Source: CAWCWK01 sp963842125 (GTDB taxonomy: Bacteria; Pseudomonadota; Alphaproteobacteria; Rhizobiales; CAWCWK01). From it: a stretch of 64,000 nucleotides of DNA. Shown here piece after piece: positions 8,101-15,465 of the stretch. The stretch covers positions 1,364,001 through 1,428,000 of the forward strand of contig CAWJFE010000001.1 in assembly GCA_963842125.1 (NCBI GenBank). Reading direction: 5' to 3'. Within the stretch, counting starts at the first letter, position 1. Every line of letters begins with the position of its first letter. The translations under genes and the position numbers were made by a program. A model generated the notes under the pieces. The model did no database searches. It was given only the letters and a program-made list of their open reading frames with translations, and was not told where the DNA came from.

Positions 8101-8734
8101 GCTGAAGGGCGCGGCCGTGCCCGTCTTCCATATGGACCACTCCGACCTGGAGCGCCCGCAGGCCCGCACGCTGGAGGCCGAGATCGCGCTCATCCTCCGC
8201 GGCCGGGCGACGAGCCCGCGCTGGATCGCCGCCATGCAGCGACACGGGCACAGGGGCGCGCAGGAGCTGGCGATCACCACGACCGCGCTCCTCGCCTTCG
8301 CCGCGACGACAGACGCCGTCGCCGACCATCAATTCGAGGCCCTGCACGAGGCCTATCTCGTCGACCCGGACGTGCGCGACTGGCTCGGCGACGTGAACCC
8401 CGAGGCCCGCCGCGAGATCGCCGCCCGCCTCGACGAGGCCATCAGGCGCGACCTCTGGCGCCCCCGTCGCAACAGCGCCGCCGACCATGTCGCGGGCCTG
8501 GCCCGAAAGGACGGCGCCCAAGACTGCCCAAGAGGAACTTGCCCAAAAGGAACGCGCCCATGTCTAGCGGCCTGCCCCATGACGACGCCCGCCACGCCAG
8601 GAAGATGGCGATCCGCAAGGAGGCGCAGGACAAGAAGCTGTCCGATAAGACGGTCGGCAAGGGCCTCCTCATCGTCCACACCGGCACCGGCAAGGGCAAG
8701 TCGACGGCCGCCTTCGGCATGGCCATGCGCATGA
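5147..8734 (+). CDS. cobN: cobaltochelatase subunit CobN
   Basis: Large subunit of the aerobic, ATP-dependent CobNST chelatase that inserts Co2+ into hydrogenobyrinic acid a,c-diamide. The start MHLLTAQAGAIEDG at ATG 5147 is family-typical. Conserved stretches include VHFGTHGSLEWLPGK (about residue 535), IAMSAWGTANMRTGGDD, VEVI/RVSGFFRDAFP, and FAYGAG with HNQDHREGD near the C terminus. Homology ends around LWRPRRNSA (about residue 1110). The open frame then continues to 8734, overlapping cobO out of frame by about 175 nt; the last ~80 residues (Ser/Arg/Pro-rich) look like read-through of the wrong frame. A one-base shift near 8510-8550 would stop translation at the TAG inside cobO's ATGTCTAG. 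cobS and cobT are not in the window. Confidence 0.92.
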   Translation: MHLLTAQAGAIEDGTEPVDLDQSPADIVVVTATDTEISGLAAAQALAPIEAPSLRLASLQSLRHNFSVDLHVEKTLSHAKLIVLRLLGGQAYWPYGTDEVVRLARGAGIPLAVLPGCANPDPSLDALSTLGLEPCRRLWSYLVEGGPQNYANMLADCAHLIGRAPRPPAPAPLPKAGLYAPGDEPAALAHLLAGDGSVAAITFYRALIQAGDLAPVDALVEALRARGMRPLPIFVASLKDEAAGAIVSDLIGRARADIVLNATAFAASAPGRAWTGTPLNASSAPVVQIAFSQSARETWAASPRGFGPRDLAMHVSLPEVDGRIMGRAVSFKGLRTFDERTEAPLLGHVPDAGRIAQACDLAAAWVRLARTPKAERRVAVVLNDGSAGDGRLGFAVGLDAPASVAKMLAALAKDGYAIADAPDDGSALVAALRDGGAWLSPSAYDAFLTRLPATLRDSLAERWGEPASDPSFDPVRGFPIRAVRVGNAILAAQPPRAHGEDAASAAHHDPAIPPTHAYVAFHAWLREEDPHALVHFGTHGSLEWLPGKATALSEDCWPEALSGALPIVYPFVVNDPGEAAQAKRRLSAVTIGHLTPPLADAEAHGRVAVLERLVDEYYEASGGDARRAEMLARDILIEAEGAGVSRDSGIEVGDDETAALTKIDAFLCDLKRLQVRDGLHVFGEPPSAENAERLLRTLPAEAAADLGASPAAETAALLTALDGRFVRPGPAGAPTRGRADVLPTGRNLYSVDGRSVPTRAAWTLGRASAEELVRAYAQEHGRYPRRIAMSAWGTANMRTGGDDIAQALALMGAQPTWDAASHRVAGFEVIPTGALKRARVDVVFRVSGFFRDAFPAQMDLIESAARAIALLDEPADVNPLKERLDGDTLSPTVFGSAPQAYGAGLRPRIERGDWTTRGDLGEAFLGASAFAYGAGREGEGAMDALRASLIASDAVAHNQDHREGDLLETTDFAEFEGGLAASIETLKGAAVPVFHMDHSDLERPQARTLEAEIALILRGRATSPRWIAAMQRHGHRGAQELAITTTALLAFAATTDAVADHQFEALHEAYLVDPDVRDWLGDVNPEARREIAARLDEAIRRDLWRPRRNSAADHVAGLARKDGAQDCPRGTCPKGTRPCLAACPMTTPATPGRWRSARRRRTRSCPIRRSARASSSSTPAPARASRRPPSAWPCA

Positions 8735-9201
8735 TCGCGCAGTCGCGCGGGGAGGGCGTCCACGAGGGCCGCAAGGTCGGAATCGTCCAGTTCATCAAGG
8801 GTGCGTGGGATTCGGGCGAGCGCGAGGTGCTGGAGGCGTTCCCCGACGTCGTCGAGGTCCATGCCGAGGGGAACGGCTTCACCTGGGAGACGCAGGACCG
8901 CGCCAAGGACGTCGCCTCCGTCGAGGCCGCCTGGGCGCAGGCCGCGAGGATGCTCGCCGACGAAGCCTATGCGATGGTCATCCTCGACGAGCTCAACATC
9001 GCGCTTCGCTACGACTACATCGCGCTCGACAAAGTGATCGAGACGCTGGCCGCGCGCCCCGCGATGCAGCACGCCGTCGTCACGGGCCGGAACGCGAAGC
9101 CCGAGCTGATCGAGGCGGCCGATCTCGTCACCGAGATGACGCTCGTCAAGCATCCCTTCAAGGAACAGGGCATCAAGGCGCAGGCGGGTGTCGAGTACTG
9201 A
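8560..9201 (+). CDS. cobO: cob(I)yrinic acid a,c-diamide adenosyltransferase (CobA/CobO type)
   Basis: Transfers the adenosyl group of ATP to the Co(I) corrin. The protein has 213 residues from ATG 8560 (an in-frame TTG at 8539 is possible). The P-loop GTGKGKST is at residues 42-49, followed by GIVQFIKGAWDSGER, the ILDELN Walker-B-like motif and VTGRNAKPELIEAADLVTEM, all diagnostic of the CobA/CobO/BtuR family. It follows cobN directly and its last 14 nt overlap the small kinase gene. A second, unrelated PduO-type adenosyltransferase is encoded at 55725-56312. Confidence 0.93.
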   Translation: MSSGLPHDDARHARKMAIRKEAQDKKLSDKTVGKGLLIVHTGTGKGKSTAAFGMAMRMIAQSRGEGVHEGRKVGIVQFIKGAWDSGEREVLEAFPDVVEVHAEGNGFTWETQDRAKDVASVEAAWAQAARMLADEAYAMVILDELNIALRYDYIALDKVIETLAARPAMQHAVVTGRNAKPELIEAADLVTEMTLVKHPFKEQGIKAQAGVEY

Positions 9202-9733
9202 GACCGTCCGCGTCGTCCTCTCTGGATGCTCCGGCGCCGGCAAGTCGAGCCTGATCGACGCGATGGCGCGGCGTGACTATCGGACGGTGCCCGAAGCCGG
9301 CCGGCGCGTTGTCGCGACCGGGCCGACGCCGTGGGACGACCCGGCCGGCTTCGTCGCATCCGCTGCCGCCCTCGCGGCCGAGGACTATGACCGCGCGCCG
9401 CCCGGCCTTTCGCTCTTCGACCGGAGCCTCGTCGATCTCGTGAGCTATCTCGCCTTCAAGCACCTGTCCACGCCGCTGGCGTTGCGCGAGATCGTGGCCG
9501 CCCGCCCTTATGCGAAGACGGTGGTCTGGGCGGAGCCCTGGCCGGAGATCTACGTGGACGATGGCGCGCGGGGCAAGGCGTTCGGCGCGGCTCGTCGCGA
9601 AGCCGAGGCGCTGGCGGCGGCCTATGACGCCCTCGGCTATCGCCGCCTGGTCCTGCCGGCCGTTCCGCTCGCGGAACGCGCGGACTGGCTTGCCGACACA
9701 CTAGCCGACACACGTGCCGGCCTGACGCCATGA
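9188..9733 (+). CDS. small P-loop AAA/NadR-like kinase, function unknown
   Basis: A 181-residue protein from the GTG at 9188, inside the cobO 3' end (14-nt overlap), so probably translated by coupling. Walker A GCSGAGKSS lies at residues 13-21, followed by a PEAGRRVV segment typical of AAA_28/NadR-like predicted nucleotide kinases, LFDRSLVDLVSYL as a Walker-B-like acid region, and a C-terminal YRRLVLPAVPLAERADW pattern that in this fold precedes the last helix. The position in the B12 operon suggests a nucleoside or nucleotide kinase role near corrinoid metabolism, but no substrate can be assigned. It is not a recognised cob gene. Confidence 0.75.
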   Translation: MSSTETVRVVLSGCSGAGKSSLIDAMARRDYRTVPEAGRRVVATGPTPWDDPAGFVASAAALAAEDYDRAPPGLSLFDRSLVDLVSYLAFKHLSTPLALREIVAARPYAKTVVWAEPWPEIYVDDGARGKAFGAARREAEALAAAYDALGYRRLVLPAVPLAERADWLADTLADTRAGLTP

Positions 9734-9747
9734 TGCGCTGCAGCCGA

Positions 9748-9791
9748 CCCTCCTTCCGTTCACGGAGGGCATGCGTTCCCGAGCGAACGCA
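9748..9791. terminator. twin hairpins between convergent genes
   Basis: Two short inverted repeats lie in the 62 bp between convergent stops: CCCTCC-N10-GGAGGG (9748-9769) and TGCGTTC-N6-GAACGCA (9772-9791). There is no T-run, so a bidirectional terminator is plausible but not certain. Confidence 0.4.
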
Positions 9792-9795
9792 GCAT

Positions 9796-10473
9796 TCAGC
9801 CCCTGGCGGCCGAGCCGACCGCTTCGAGGTCCTCCACGCGCCCGGCCATGATGGCGCGAAGGTTCGCCGTCACCCGCTCGATCGGCCAGTCCCACCACGC
9901 GACCGCGAGGAGGCGTGCGATGACATCGTCGGCGAAGCGCATGCGCACCACCCGTGCCGGATTGCCGCCGACGATGGCGTAGGGCGGCACGTCCTTCGTG
10001 ACGACCGAGCGGGCCGCGACGATCGCGCCCGACCCGATCGTGACGCCGGGCATGACGAGCGCCTCGTGGCCGAACCAGACGTCGTGACCGACGACCGTGT
10101 CGCGCGCGGGCGGCAGATCCATGAGGAGGTCCATGGCCTCGGCCCATCCGGCACCGAAGATCGGGAACGGAAAGGTCGAGACGCCGTCCATGCGATGGTT
10201 GGCGCCGTCCATGATGAAGGTCGTGCCGGTCGCGAGCGCGCAGAAGCGGCCGATCCGCAGCACGTCGCCGCGCATCTCGTGGTGGTGGAGCACGTTCTCG
10301 CTCTCGAACCGCGCCGGCCCGCGCCTGTCGTCATAGTAGCTATAGTCGCCGACGACGATGTTGGGCCGCGCCACGATCGCCTTGAGGAAGGCGAGCGAGG
10401 GCGCGTGCGGCAGCGGCTGACGGATGGACGGATCGGGTGCGGGCATCGGCGCGGTCTCGTGTCTGATTGTCAT
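9796..10473 (-). CDS. CatB-related O-acetyltransferase (xenobiotic acetyltransferase, LbH fold)
   Basis: A 225-residue protein of the Vat/CatB left-handed parallel beta-helix family (streptogramin, chloramphenicol and related O-acetyltransferases). Conserved features are NIVVGDYSYYDD, the catalytic His region GANHRMDGVSTFPF, and the hexapeptide repeats VVGHDVWFGHEALVMPGVTI and GAIVAARSVVTKDVPPYAIVGGNPARVVR, ending in the WWDW motif. Start ATG 10473 is 17 bp from the divergent cobQ start. It lies antisense between two blocks of B12 genes and is not part of any known corrinoid pathway; it may be an insertion by transfer. Actual antibiotic resistance cannot be inferred from sequence alone. Confidence 0.88.
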   Translation of the reverse strand: MTIRHETAPMPAPDPSIRQPLPHAPSLAFLKAIVARPNIVVGDYSYYDDRRGPARFESENVLHHHEMRGDVLRIGRFCALATGTTFIMDGANHRMDGVSTFPFPIFGAGWAEAMDLLMDLPPARDTVVGHDVWFGHEALVMPGVTIGSGAIVAARSVVTKDVPPYAIVGGNPARVVRMRFADDVIARLLAVAWWDWPIERVTANLRAIMAGRVEDLEAVGSAARG

Positions 10474-10490
10474 CCCCGAGATACAACGTC

Positions 10491-11945
10491 GTGAAAACGC
10501 CCGCCATCATGCTGCAAGGGACCGGGTCGAATGTCGGCAAGTCGGTGCTCTGCGCGGGGCTCTGCCGGGTCTTCGCGCGGCGGGGCCTGCGGGTGCGCCC
10601 GTTCAAGCCGCAGAACATGTCGAACAATGCCGCCGTCACCCGCGACGGCGGCGAGATCGGGCGGGCGCAGGCGCTGCAGGCGCGGGCCTGCGGGGTTGCG
10701 CCGAGCCTTCACATGAACCCGGTTCTCCTGAAGCCCGAATCGGAGGTCGGCAGTCAGGTCGTCGTGCAGGGGCGCGTCGTCGGGCGCGCTCGGGGGGCGG
10801 ACTATGCGCGGATGAAGGCGGGGCTGATGCCGGCGGTGCTGGAGAGCTTCGCGGTCCTCTCCGGCGAGGCCGATCTCGTGATCGTCGAGGGGGCGGGCTC
10901 GGCATCGGAGGTGAACCTGCGCGCCGATGACATCGCCAATATGGGCTTCGCGGCGACGGCGGATCTGCCCGTCCTTCTCGTCGCCGATATCGACCGGGGC
11001 GGCGTGATCGCGAGCGTCGTCGGCACGCATGCGCTGCTGCCGGGCGATGAGCGGGCACGGGTGCGGGGCATTCTGACGAACCGGTTCCGGGGCGATCCGG
11101 CGCTCTTCATCGAGGGCGAGCGCATCATGGCCCGGCGCACAGGCTGGCCATCGCTCGGCGTCGTGCCGTGGTTCGCCGCGGCGAGCCGTCTGCCGGCGGA
11201 GGATTCGGTCGATCTCGCCGCTCGGAGCGGGAGGGGCGAGGGGTTGCGCATCGTCGTCCCGCAGCTACCGCGTATCGCCAATTTCGACGATCTCGATCCG
11301 CTGCGTCTGGAGCCCGGCGTCTCGGCCGAGATCGTATCGCTCGATCGGTCGTTGCCGCCCGAGACCGACCTCGTCCTCTTGCCGGGCTCCAAGGCGACGC
11401 TCGCCGACCTGAAGGCGCTGCGTGCCGCCGGTTGGGATATCGACATCGCCGCCCATGTACGGCGGGGCGGGCGTGTGCTCGGCCTCTGCGGCGGCTACCA
11501 GATGCTGGGCCGCGCCTTGAGCGATCCGGACGGGCTGGAGGGGCCGGCGGAGACGGTGCCAGGGCTCGGCCTTCTCGACGTAGAGACCGTGATGGCGCCG
11601 CAAAAAGCGCTCACCGAAGTGATGGCTAAAGCGATCGATGGCGGCGCGGACGTGCGCGGCTACGAGATGCATCTCGGCCGCACGGAGGGACCGGACCGCT
11701 CACGGCCGTTCCTGACGATCGACGGACGCGCGGAGGGTGCGCGGAGCGCCAATGGGCGCGTGGTCGGCACCTATGTACACGGGCTCTTCGTAGCGGATGC
11801 GTTCCGGCGGGACTATCTGGCCGCGCTCGGTGCGGGGAGCGACCTCGCCTACGACGCCGTCATCGAGGAGACGTTGGATGCGCTGGCGGACCATCTCGAA
11901 GCCTCGGTCGATATCGAGGCCATAGCGAAGATCGCCGGCCTATAG
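10491..11945 (+). CDS. cobQ: cobyric acid synthase
   Basis: Glutamine-dependent amidation of adenosylcobyrinic acid a,c-diamide at four side chains. The N-terminal dethiobiotin-synthetase-like domain starts IMLQGTGSNVGKS (P-loop, about residues 6-18) and has KPQNMSNNA. The C-terminal class I glutamine amidotransferase domain has the nucleophile in GLCGGYQMLG (Cys about residue 332) and the His of GTYVHGLF. The start at GTG 10491 gives 484 residues, the normal length; an upstream TTG at 10467 would overlap the divergent acetyltransferase. No room remains for a separate intergenic promoter, so transcription must begin inside the acetyltransferase gene or come from the upstream cob genes. The 3' end overlaps cobD by 6 nt, tail to tail. 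Confidence 0.95.
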   Translation: MKTPAIMLQGTGSNVGKSVLCAGLCRVFARRGLRVRPFKPQNMSNNAAVTRDGGEIGRAQALQARACGVAPSLHMNPVLLKPESEVGSQVVVQGRVVGRARGADYARMKAGLMPAVLESFAVLSGEADLVIVEGAGSASEVNLRADDIANMGFAATADLPVLLVADIDRGGVIASVVGTHALLPGDERARVRGILTNRFRGDPALFIEGERIMARRTGWPSLGVVPWFAAASRLPAEDSVDLAARSGRGEGLRIVVPQLPRIANFDDLDPLRLEPGVSAEIVSLDRSLPPETDLVLLPGSKATLADLKALRAAGWDIDIAAHVRRGGRVLGLCGGYQMLGRALSDPDGLEGPAETVPGLGLLDVETVMAPQKALTEVMAKAIDGGADVRGYEMHLGRTEGPDRSRPFLTIDGRAEGARSANGRVVGTYVHGLFVADAFRRDYLAALGAGSDLAYDAVIEETLDALADHLEASVDIEAIAKIAGL

Positions 11946-12920
11946 CGAGGCGAGGATGAGGATGCCGAGCGCCAGGGCCGCGAGGAGTATGCAGGCCGTG
12001 ACGAAGAGGTCGAGCGCGCGGCGAAGATCGCCCGTGCGCACGTCGCGGCGCCCGGCGGCGTTCATCCAGGCGCCCTCGACCCTGCGCTCGCCATAGCGTC
12101 GCGGCCCGGCGAGGGCGAGGCCGAGCGCGCCGCCCATCGCGGCCTCCGGCCAGCCGGCATTGGGAGAGGTGTGGCGCGGCGCGTCGGCGCGCATGGCGGC
12201 CAGGGCGCTTCGCCAGCGCATCCGTCGACACGCGGCCGCCAAGACGACCAGCCCGCCGGCCAACCGCGCGGGCACGAGGTTCACGGCATCGTCCAGGCGC
12301 GCCGCCGCCCGACCGAAATGGAGGTGGCGGGCGGTCCTGTGGCCGATCATGCTGTCGGCCGTGTTGATGGCCTTGTAGGCGACGAGGCCGGGCAGTCCGC
12401 CGAGCGCGTACCAGAAGGCCGGCGCGACGACGGCGTCGGAGAAGTTCTCGGCCAGCGACTCGATGCCCGCCCGCACGACGCCCGCGAGATCGAGCGTTTC
12501 GGGATCGCGTCCGACGATGTGGGCAATGGCGGAGCGCCCGCCCGGCAGTCCGCGTGCGAGCAGCCCGTCCAGCACCGCCTCGACATGCTCGTAGAGGCTA
12601 CGCTGGGCGATGAGCGTGCTCGCGAGCGCGCCCTCCACGACCCAGCCGAGGGGAAGCAGGCGCAGGCCCGCCGTCAGGAGCCCGCCCAACGCGAGCGCGG
12701 CGAGAACGAGTAGGACGACGAGGATCAAGCCCCGCCTTCGCCGTGTGGCATCGCCGATCGCGGCGGCCGCCGGATTGAACCGCCCGTCCGCCCAGCCGAT
12801 CGCCCGGCCGATCCACACCACCGGATGCGGCACACGCGCCCACAGACGAGCGGGGTCGCCCACGGCAGCGTCGATGCCCAGCGCGACGAGGAGGGCGAGC
12901 AGGTTCCAGGTCCAGAACAT
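11940..12920 (-). CDS. cobD: adenosylcobinamide-phosphate synthase (CbiB/CobD)
   Basis: Integral membrane enzyme that attaches the aminopropanol (phosphate) arm to cobyric acid. A 326-residue protein from ATG 12920 (MFWTWNLLALLV). Family motifs are GDPARLWARVPHPVVWIGR near the N terminus, QRSLYEHV, IVGRDPETLD, ESLAENFSDAVVAPAFWY, the cytoplasmic YKAINTADSMIGHRT, and the C-terminal SPNAGWPEAAMGGAL. Several hydrophobic helices match the family topology. Encoded opposite to cobQ and convergent with it. Naming follows the Pseudomonas denitrificans cobD usage (cbiB of Salmonella). Confidence 0.94.
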   Translation of the reverse strand: MFWTWNLLALLVALGIDAAVGDPARLWARVPHPVVWIGRAIGWADGRFNPAAAAIGDATRRRRGLILVVLLVLAALALGGLLTAGLRLLPLGWVVEGALASTLIAQRSLYEHVEAVLDGLLARGLPGGRSAIAHIVGRDPETLDLAGVVRAGIESLAENFSDAVVAPAFWYALGGLPGLVAYKAINTADSMIGHRTARHLHFGRAAARLDDAVNLVPARLAGGLVVLAAACRRMRWRSALAAMRADAPRHTSPNAGWPEAAMGGALGLALAGPRRYGERRVEGAWMNAAGRRDVRTGDLRRALDLFVTACILLAALALGILILASL

Positions 12921-13046
12921 GGCGGGTGGGGGAGGGGCTCGGTGGGACGCGGTGGCTCGCACAGTCCTGCGACCGGGACGAGGGTGCGTCAAGCCGCTAG
13001 AGCACGTCCTGCAGACCTTGGCTTAGCCCGACGCCCTCTCCCCGTC

Positions 13047-13076
13047 GTCATTCTCGGGTCGGTGCCCGAGAATGAC
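13047..13076. repeat. palindromic GTCATTCTCGGG repeat (family A)
   Basis: A perfect 12-bp inverted repeat around TCGGTG. Related sequences (CCTCGGGCACCGACCCGAGGATC type) occur at 16970-17000, 33997-34025, 34137-34156 and 35690-35715. Within the 387-bp gap 12921-13307 it is the only feature I can identify; the divergent promoters for cobD and the DUF1636 gene must lie here too. Confidence 0.75.
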
Positions 13077-13307
13077 GGCTTGGGTTTGACTTACCCACCT
13101 GACCAAGCTCTCCAGACCAAGCTCTGCCGGAACCACTCTCAGGTCCGCTCAGGGCGAAAGGCGCGCTTCGTACTCAAGAATGGGCGAGGGCCGGTCGGAG
13201 GACACGCGATGTGCGTCGGTCGCACTTGTCGCCGGACGGGGTGAGCGATAGGCCTCGCGGCATCTGCCCATAAAGGCTCCCCCAGCTCCCGACCCCCGAG
13301 TTCGCCC

Positions 13308-13748
13308 ATGTCCGCATCCACGACCCTCTACGTCTGCGCCACGTGCCGTCCGGCCGACCACGACGACGCGCAACCGCGCCCGGGCGCCAGGCTCGCGGCC
13401 GAGGTCGCGGCGCTGGCGGAGGCGTCCGGCGATGCGATCACCGTGAAAGCGGTCCAGTGCCTCAGCGTCTGCAAGCGGCCCTGCGCGGTGGCCGTGTCGG
13501 GGTGCGACAAGTTCACCTATGTCGTCGGCGATGCCGAACCTGGCGTCCACGCAAAGGATCTGGTCGATTTCGCCCTCGCCCATGGTGCGAGTGCGGACGG
13601 CGTGACGGTCTGGCGGGAGCGGCCTCAGATCGTCCGGAAGTCCGTGATCGCGCGCATCCCGGCTCTCGGTCAGGCCTCGTCGCTCGTCGGAGAGCCGAAC
13701 ATGTCGCTTCTCGAATCGACAGATGTGCCCTCGCCAAAGCCCAGCTGA
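13308..13748 (+). CDS. DUF1636 family Cys-rich protein linked to B12 clusters
   Basis: A 146-residue protein whose first half is a thioredoxin-like ferredoxin-type domain: CATC near residues 10-13 and C-LSVCKRPC around 51-58, four or five cysteines suited to a 2Fe-2S cluster or metal. DUF1636 genes are frequent neighbours of cobW and other cobalamin genes in alphaproteobacteria, consistent with a metal-handling or regulatory role, but the function is not established. ATG 13308 has only a weak ribosome site. It is transcribed away from cobD, possibly from the shared 387-bp intergenic region. Confidence 0.75.
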   Translation: MSASTTLYVCATCRPADHDDAQPRPGARLAAEVAALAEASGDAITVKAVQCLSVCKRPCAVAVSGCDKFTYVVGDAEPGVHAKDLVDFALAHGASADGVTVWRERPQIVRKSVIARIPALGQASSLVGEPNMSLLESTDVPSPKPS

Positions 13749-13805
13749 CGCGCTATCTGTGTTGCACCGCAGCATTTCGCTGGTCCGGTCGAGAGGTTTC
13801 CAGGC

Positions 13806-14114
13806 ATGGCGAAGGCGCTGACGGATATGACGATGGGTGCGGACACGGCCAAGGCCGCGATCGGCTCCTGGTTCGACGCGGCCAATATGGGCCTGGAGGC
13901 CGGTGCGGTGATCGGCTATCGGATGTTGCAGGCCTCGCAGGTCAATCCCTTCACAGACCCGCTCGGCGCCTCGCTCGCCGCACTCGAGATGAACCGCATG
14001 GTGACCGAGAAGGCGCTGACGAGCCTGCAGGTGATGGCCCGTGCCGGTCATGCCGATCCGCTGGCGCCGATGCGTGCGCAGGTCAGTGCCAACCGGCGTC
14101 GTCTGGCGCGGTAA
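13806..14114 (+). CDS. small alanine/methionine-rich hypothetical protein (phasin-like pattern)
   Basis: A 102-residue protein starting at ATG 13806 and ending 6 bp before zapE, so probably co-transcribed with it. It is amphipathic and helical, rich in Ala and Met (MAKALTDMTMGADTAKAAIG start, EMNRMVTEKALTSLQVMARA in the middle), without cysteines, signal peptide or membrane helix. The composition resembles phasins and other granule-associated helical proteins, but there is no diagnostic motif and I do not assign a function. Confidence 0.6.
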   Translation: MAKALTDMTMGADTAKAAIGSWFDAANMGLEAGAVIGYRMLQASQVNPFTDPLGASLAALEMNRMVTEKALTSLQVMARAGHADPLAPMRAQVSANRRRLAR

Positions 14115-14120
14115 CGCCCC

Positions 14121-15296
14121 ATGCCGTTCCCCGAGCGTAGCGCCCTCGACGCCAGCACCCGCGGCCGCACCGCCCTTGGCGCCGACTATGCCGGTCGCCT
14201 CGTGAACGGCAGCCTCGACGCGGACCCGGCGCAAGCTCGGCTCGTCGCGAAGCTGGCCGCGCTCGAGGCGCGCCTCGCCGACCATCGCCTCGCCCGCAAG
14301 GGAAGCGCGCTCGGCTGGCTCTTCGGCCGCAAGAAGACGGAGCCGGTGCGCGGCCTCTACATCTGGGGCGGGGTCGGGCGCGGCAAATCGCTTCTGATGG
14401 ACCTCTTCTTTCGCCATGCCCCGGTGAAGCGGAAGCGCCGCGCGCATTTCCACGCCTTCATGGCCGACGTTCACGACCGGCTGCATGGGATGCGAAAGCG
14501 CGTTCTCGATGGCGACAGCGAGGCCGAAGACCCCATCCTTCCCGTGGCAGACGCCATTGCCGACGAGGCCTGGCTCCTCTGCTTCGACGAGTTCTTCGTC
14601 TCCGATATCGCCGACGCGATGATCCTCGGCCGGCTCTTCACGCGCCTCTTCGAGCGCGGCGTCGTGGTCGTCGCGACCTCCAACATCGCGCCCGACGGGC
14701 TCTATGCGAAGGGCCTCAACCGGCCCCTCTTCGAGCCGTTCATCGCGACGCTGAAGACGCATTGCGAGGTCCTGGCGCTCGCCGACGGCGCCGACTACCG
14801 GCTGGACGGCCTGCGCGGGCTCACCGTCTGGCACGCCCCCCTCAGTGCCGAGACGGGCACCGAGATGGACAGGCTCTGGTCGCTGATCGCGCCCGATGCC
14901 GCGCCGCGCGACCTCACCGTGAAGGGCCGCGCCCTCGCCCTTTCGTCCGTGTCTGGACGTGCTCTGCGCATGACGTTCGACGAAGCCTGCCGCGCGCCCC
15001 TCGGCCCCAACGACTTTCTCGCCATTGCCGAGAGCTTCGATCTCCTCATGCTCTGCGACATTCCAAAGGTCTCCGCGTCCGAGCGCAATGCCGCCCGGCG
15101 CTTCACCTCGCTCATCGACGCCGTCTACGAGGCCCGCCTGACGCTCCTCGCCTCGGCCGAGACGGAGCCGGCGCAGCTCGTGCCCGCTGGCGACGAGGCC
15201 TTCGCCTTCCAGCGCACCGCGTCCCGTCTCGAAGAGATGCGCTCGGCCGACTATCTCGCCGCGTCGAAGGGGAGGGGGCTGCTCGATCTCGGCTAG
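14121..15296 (+). CDS. zapE: cell division protein ZapE / AFG1-like ATPase
   Basis: A 391-residue P-loop ATPase of the AFG1/ZapE family, implicated in Z-ring constriction and in turnover of respiratory-complex subunits. Walker A is GGVGRGKSLLMDLFF (about residues 76-90), Walker B is LLCFDEFFVSDIADAMIL, and ATSNIAPDGLY is sensor 1. RRFTSLIDAVYEARL near the C terminus is the other family signature. The first 40 residues vary. The zapE-mdh order is conserved in Hyphomicrobiales and supports the taxonomic placement. The stop codon TAG lies in the first bases of an interspersed repeat. Confidence 0.93.
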   Translation: MPFPERSALDASTRGRTALGADYAGRLVNGSLDADPAQARLVAKLAALEARLADHRLARKGSALGWLFGRKKTEPVRGLYIWGGVGRGKSLLMDLFFRHAPVKRKRRAHFHAFMADVHDRLHGMRKRVLDGDSEAEDPILPVADAIADEAWLLCFDEFFVSDIADAMILGRLFTRLFERGVVVVATSNIAPDGLYAKGLNRPLFEPFIATLKTHCEVLALADGADYRLDGLRGLTVWHAPLSAETGTEMDRLWSLIAPDAAPRDLTVKGRALALSSVSGRALRMTFDEACRAPLGPNDFLAIAESFDLLMLCDIPKVSASERNAARRFTSLIDAVYEARLTLLASAETEPAQLVPAGDEAFAFQRTASRLEEMRSADYLAASKGRGLLDLG

Positions 15297-15358
15297 AGCC
15301 GTTCCAGCGGCGATGCGATAGCACCGCAGCGTAAGGAACCGCGCAGAAACAAAGCGCT
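15293..15358 (+). repeat. 66-bp interspersed repeat, copy 1 (family B)
   Basis: CTAGAGCCGTTCCAGCGGC begins a 66-bp unit that recurs at 36088-36153 with about six mismatches; it includes GCGATAGCACC, GTAAGGAACCGCGCA and CAAAGCGCT. The repeat overlaps the zapE stop codon. It resembles the short intergenic mosaic elements of alphaproteobacteria. Confidence 0.85.
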
Positions 15359-15400
15359 AGAGCGTGTTCGGTGAATGGATAGGAACCGGACGCGCTCTAG
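15357..15400. repeat. inverted repeat, arms of 16 bp
   Basis: CTAGAGCGTGTTCGGT (15357-15372) faces ACCGGACGCGCTCTAG (15385-15400): 14 of 16 positions pair. It directly follows the 66-bp repeat and shares its CTAGAGC end, suggesting one composite element. Confidence 0.7.
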
Positions 15401-15465
15401 GGTCCGCCAGGGAACCGTAGACGCGCATGACGGGCGGCCCCAGCGCCCCGCGCAGGGGCCTTGGG

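Noticed and set aside
8540..8734. Novel C-terminal domain of CobN
   Set aside because: The residues are the out-of-frame reading of cobO's 5' end, Ser/Arg/Pro-rich, without structure or known homology.
13047..13076. Rho-independent terminator
   Set aside because: It lies between divergent genes, has no T-run on either strand, and matches a dispersed repeat family.
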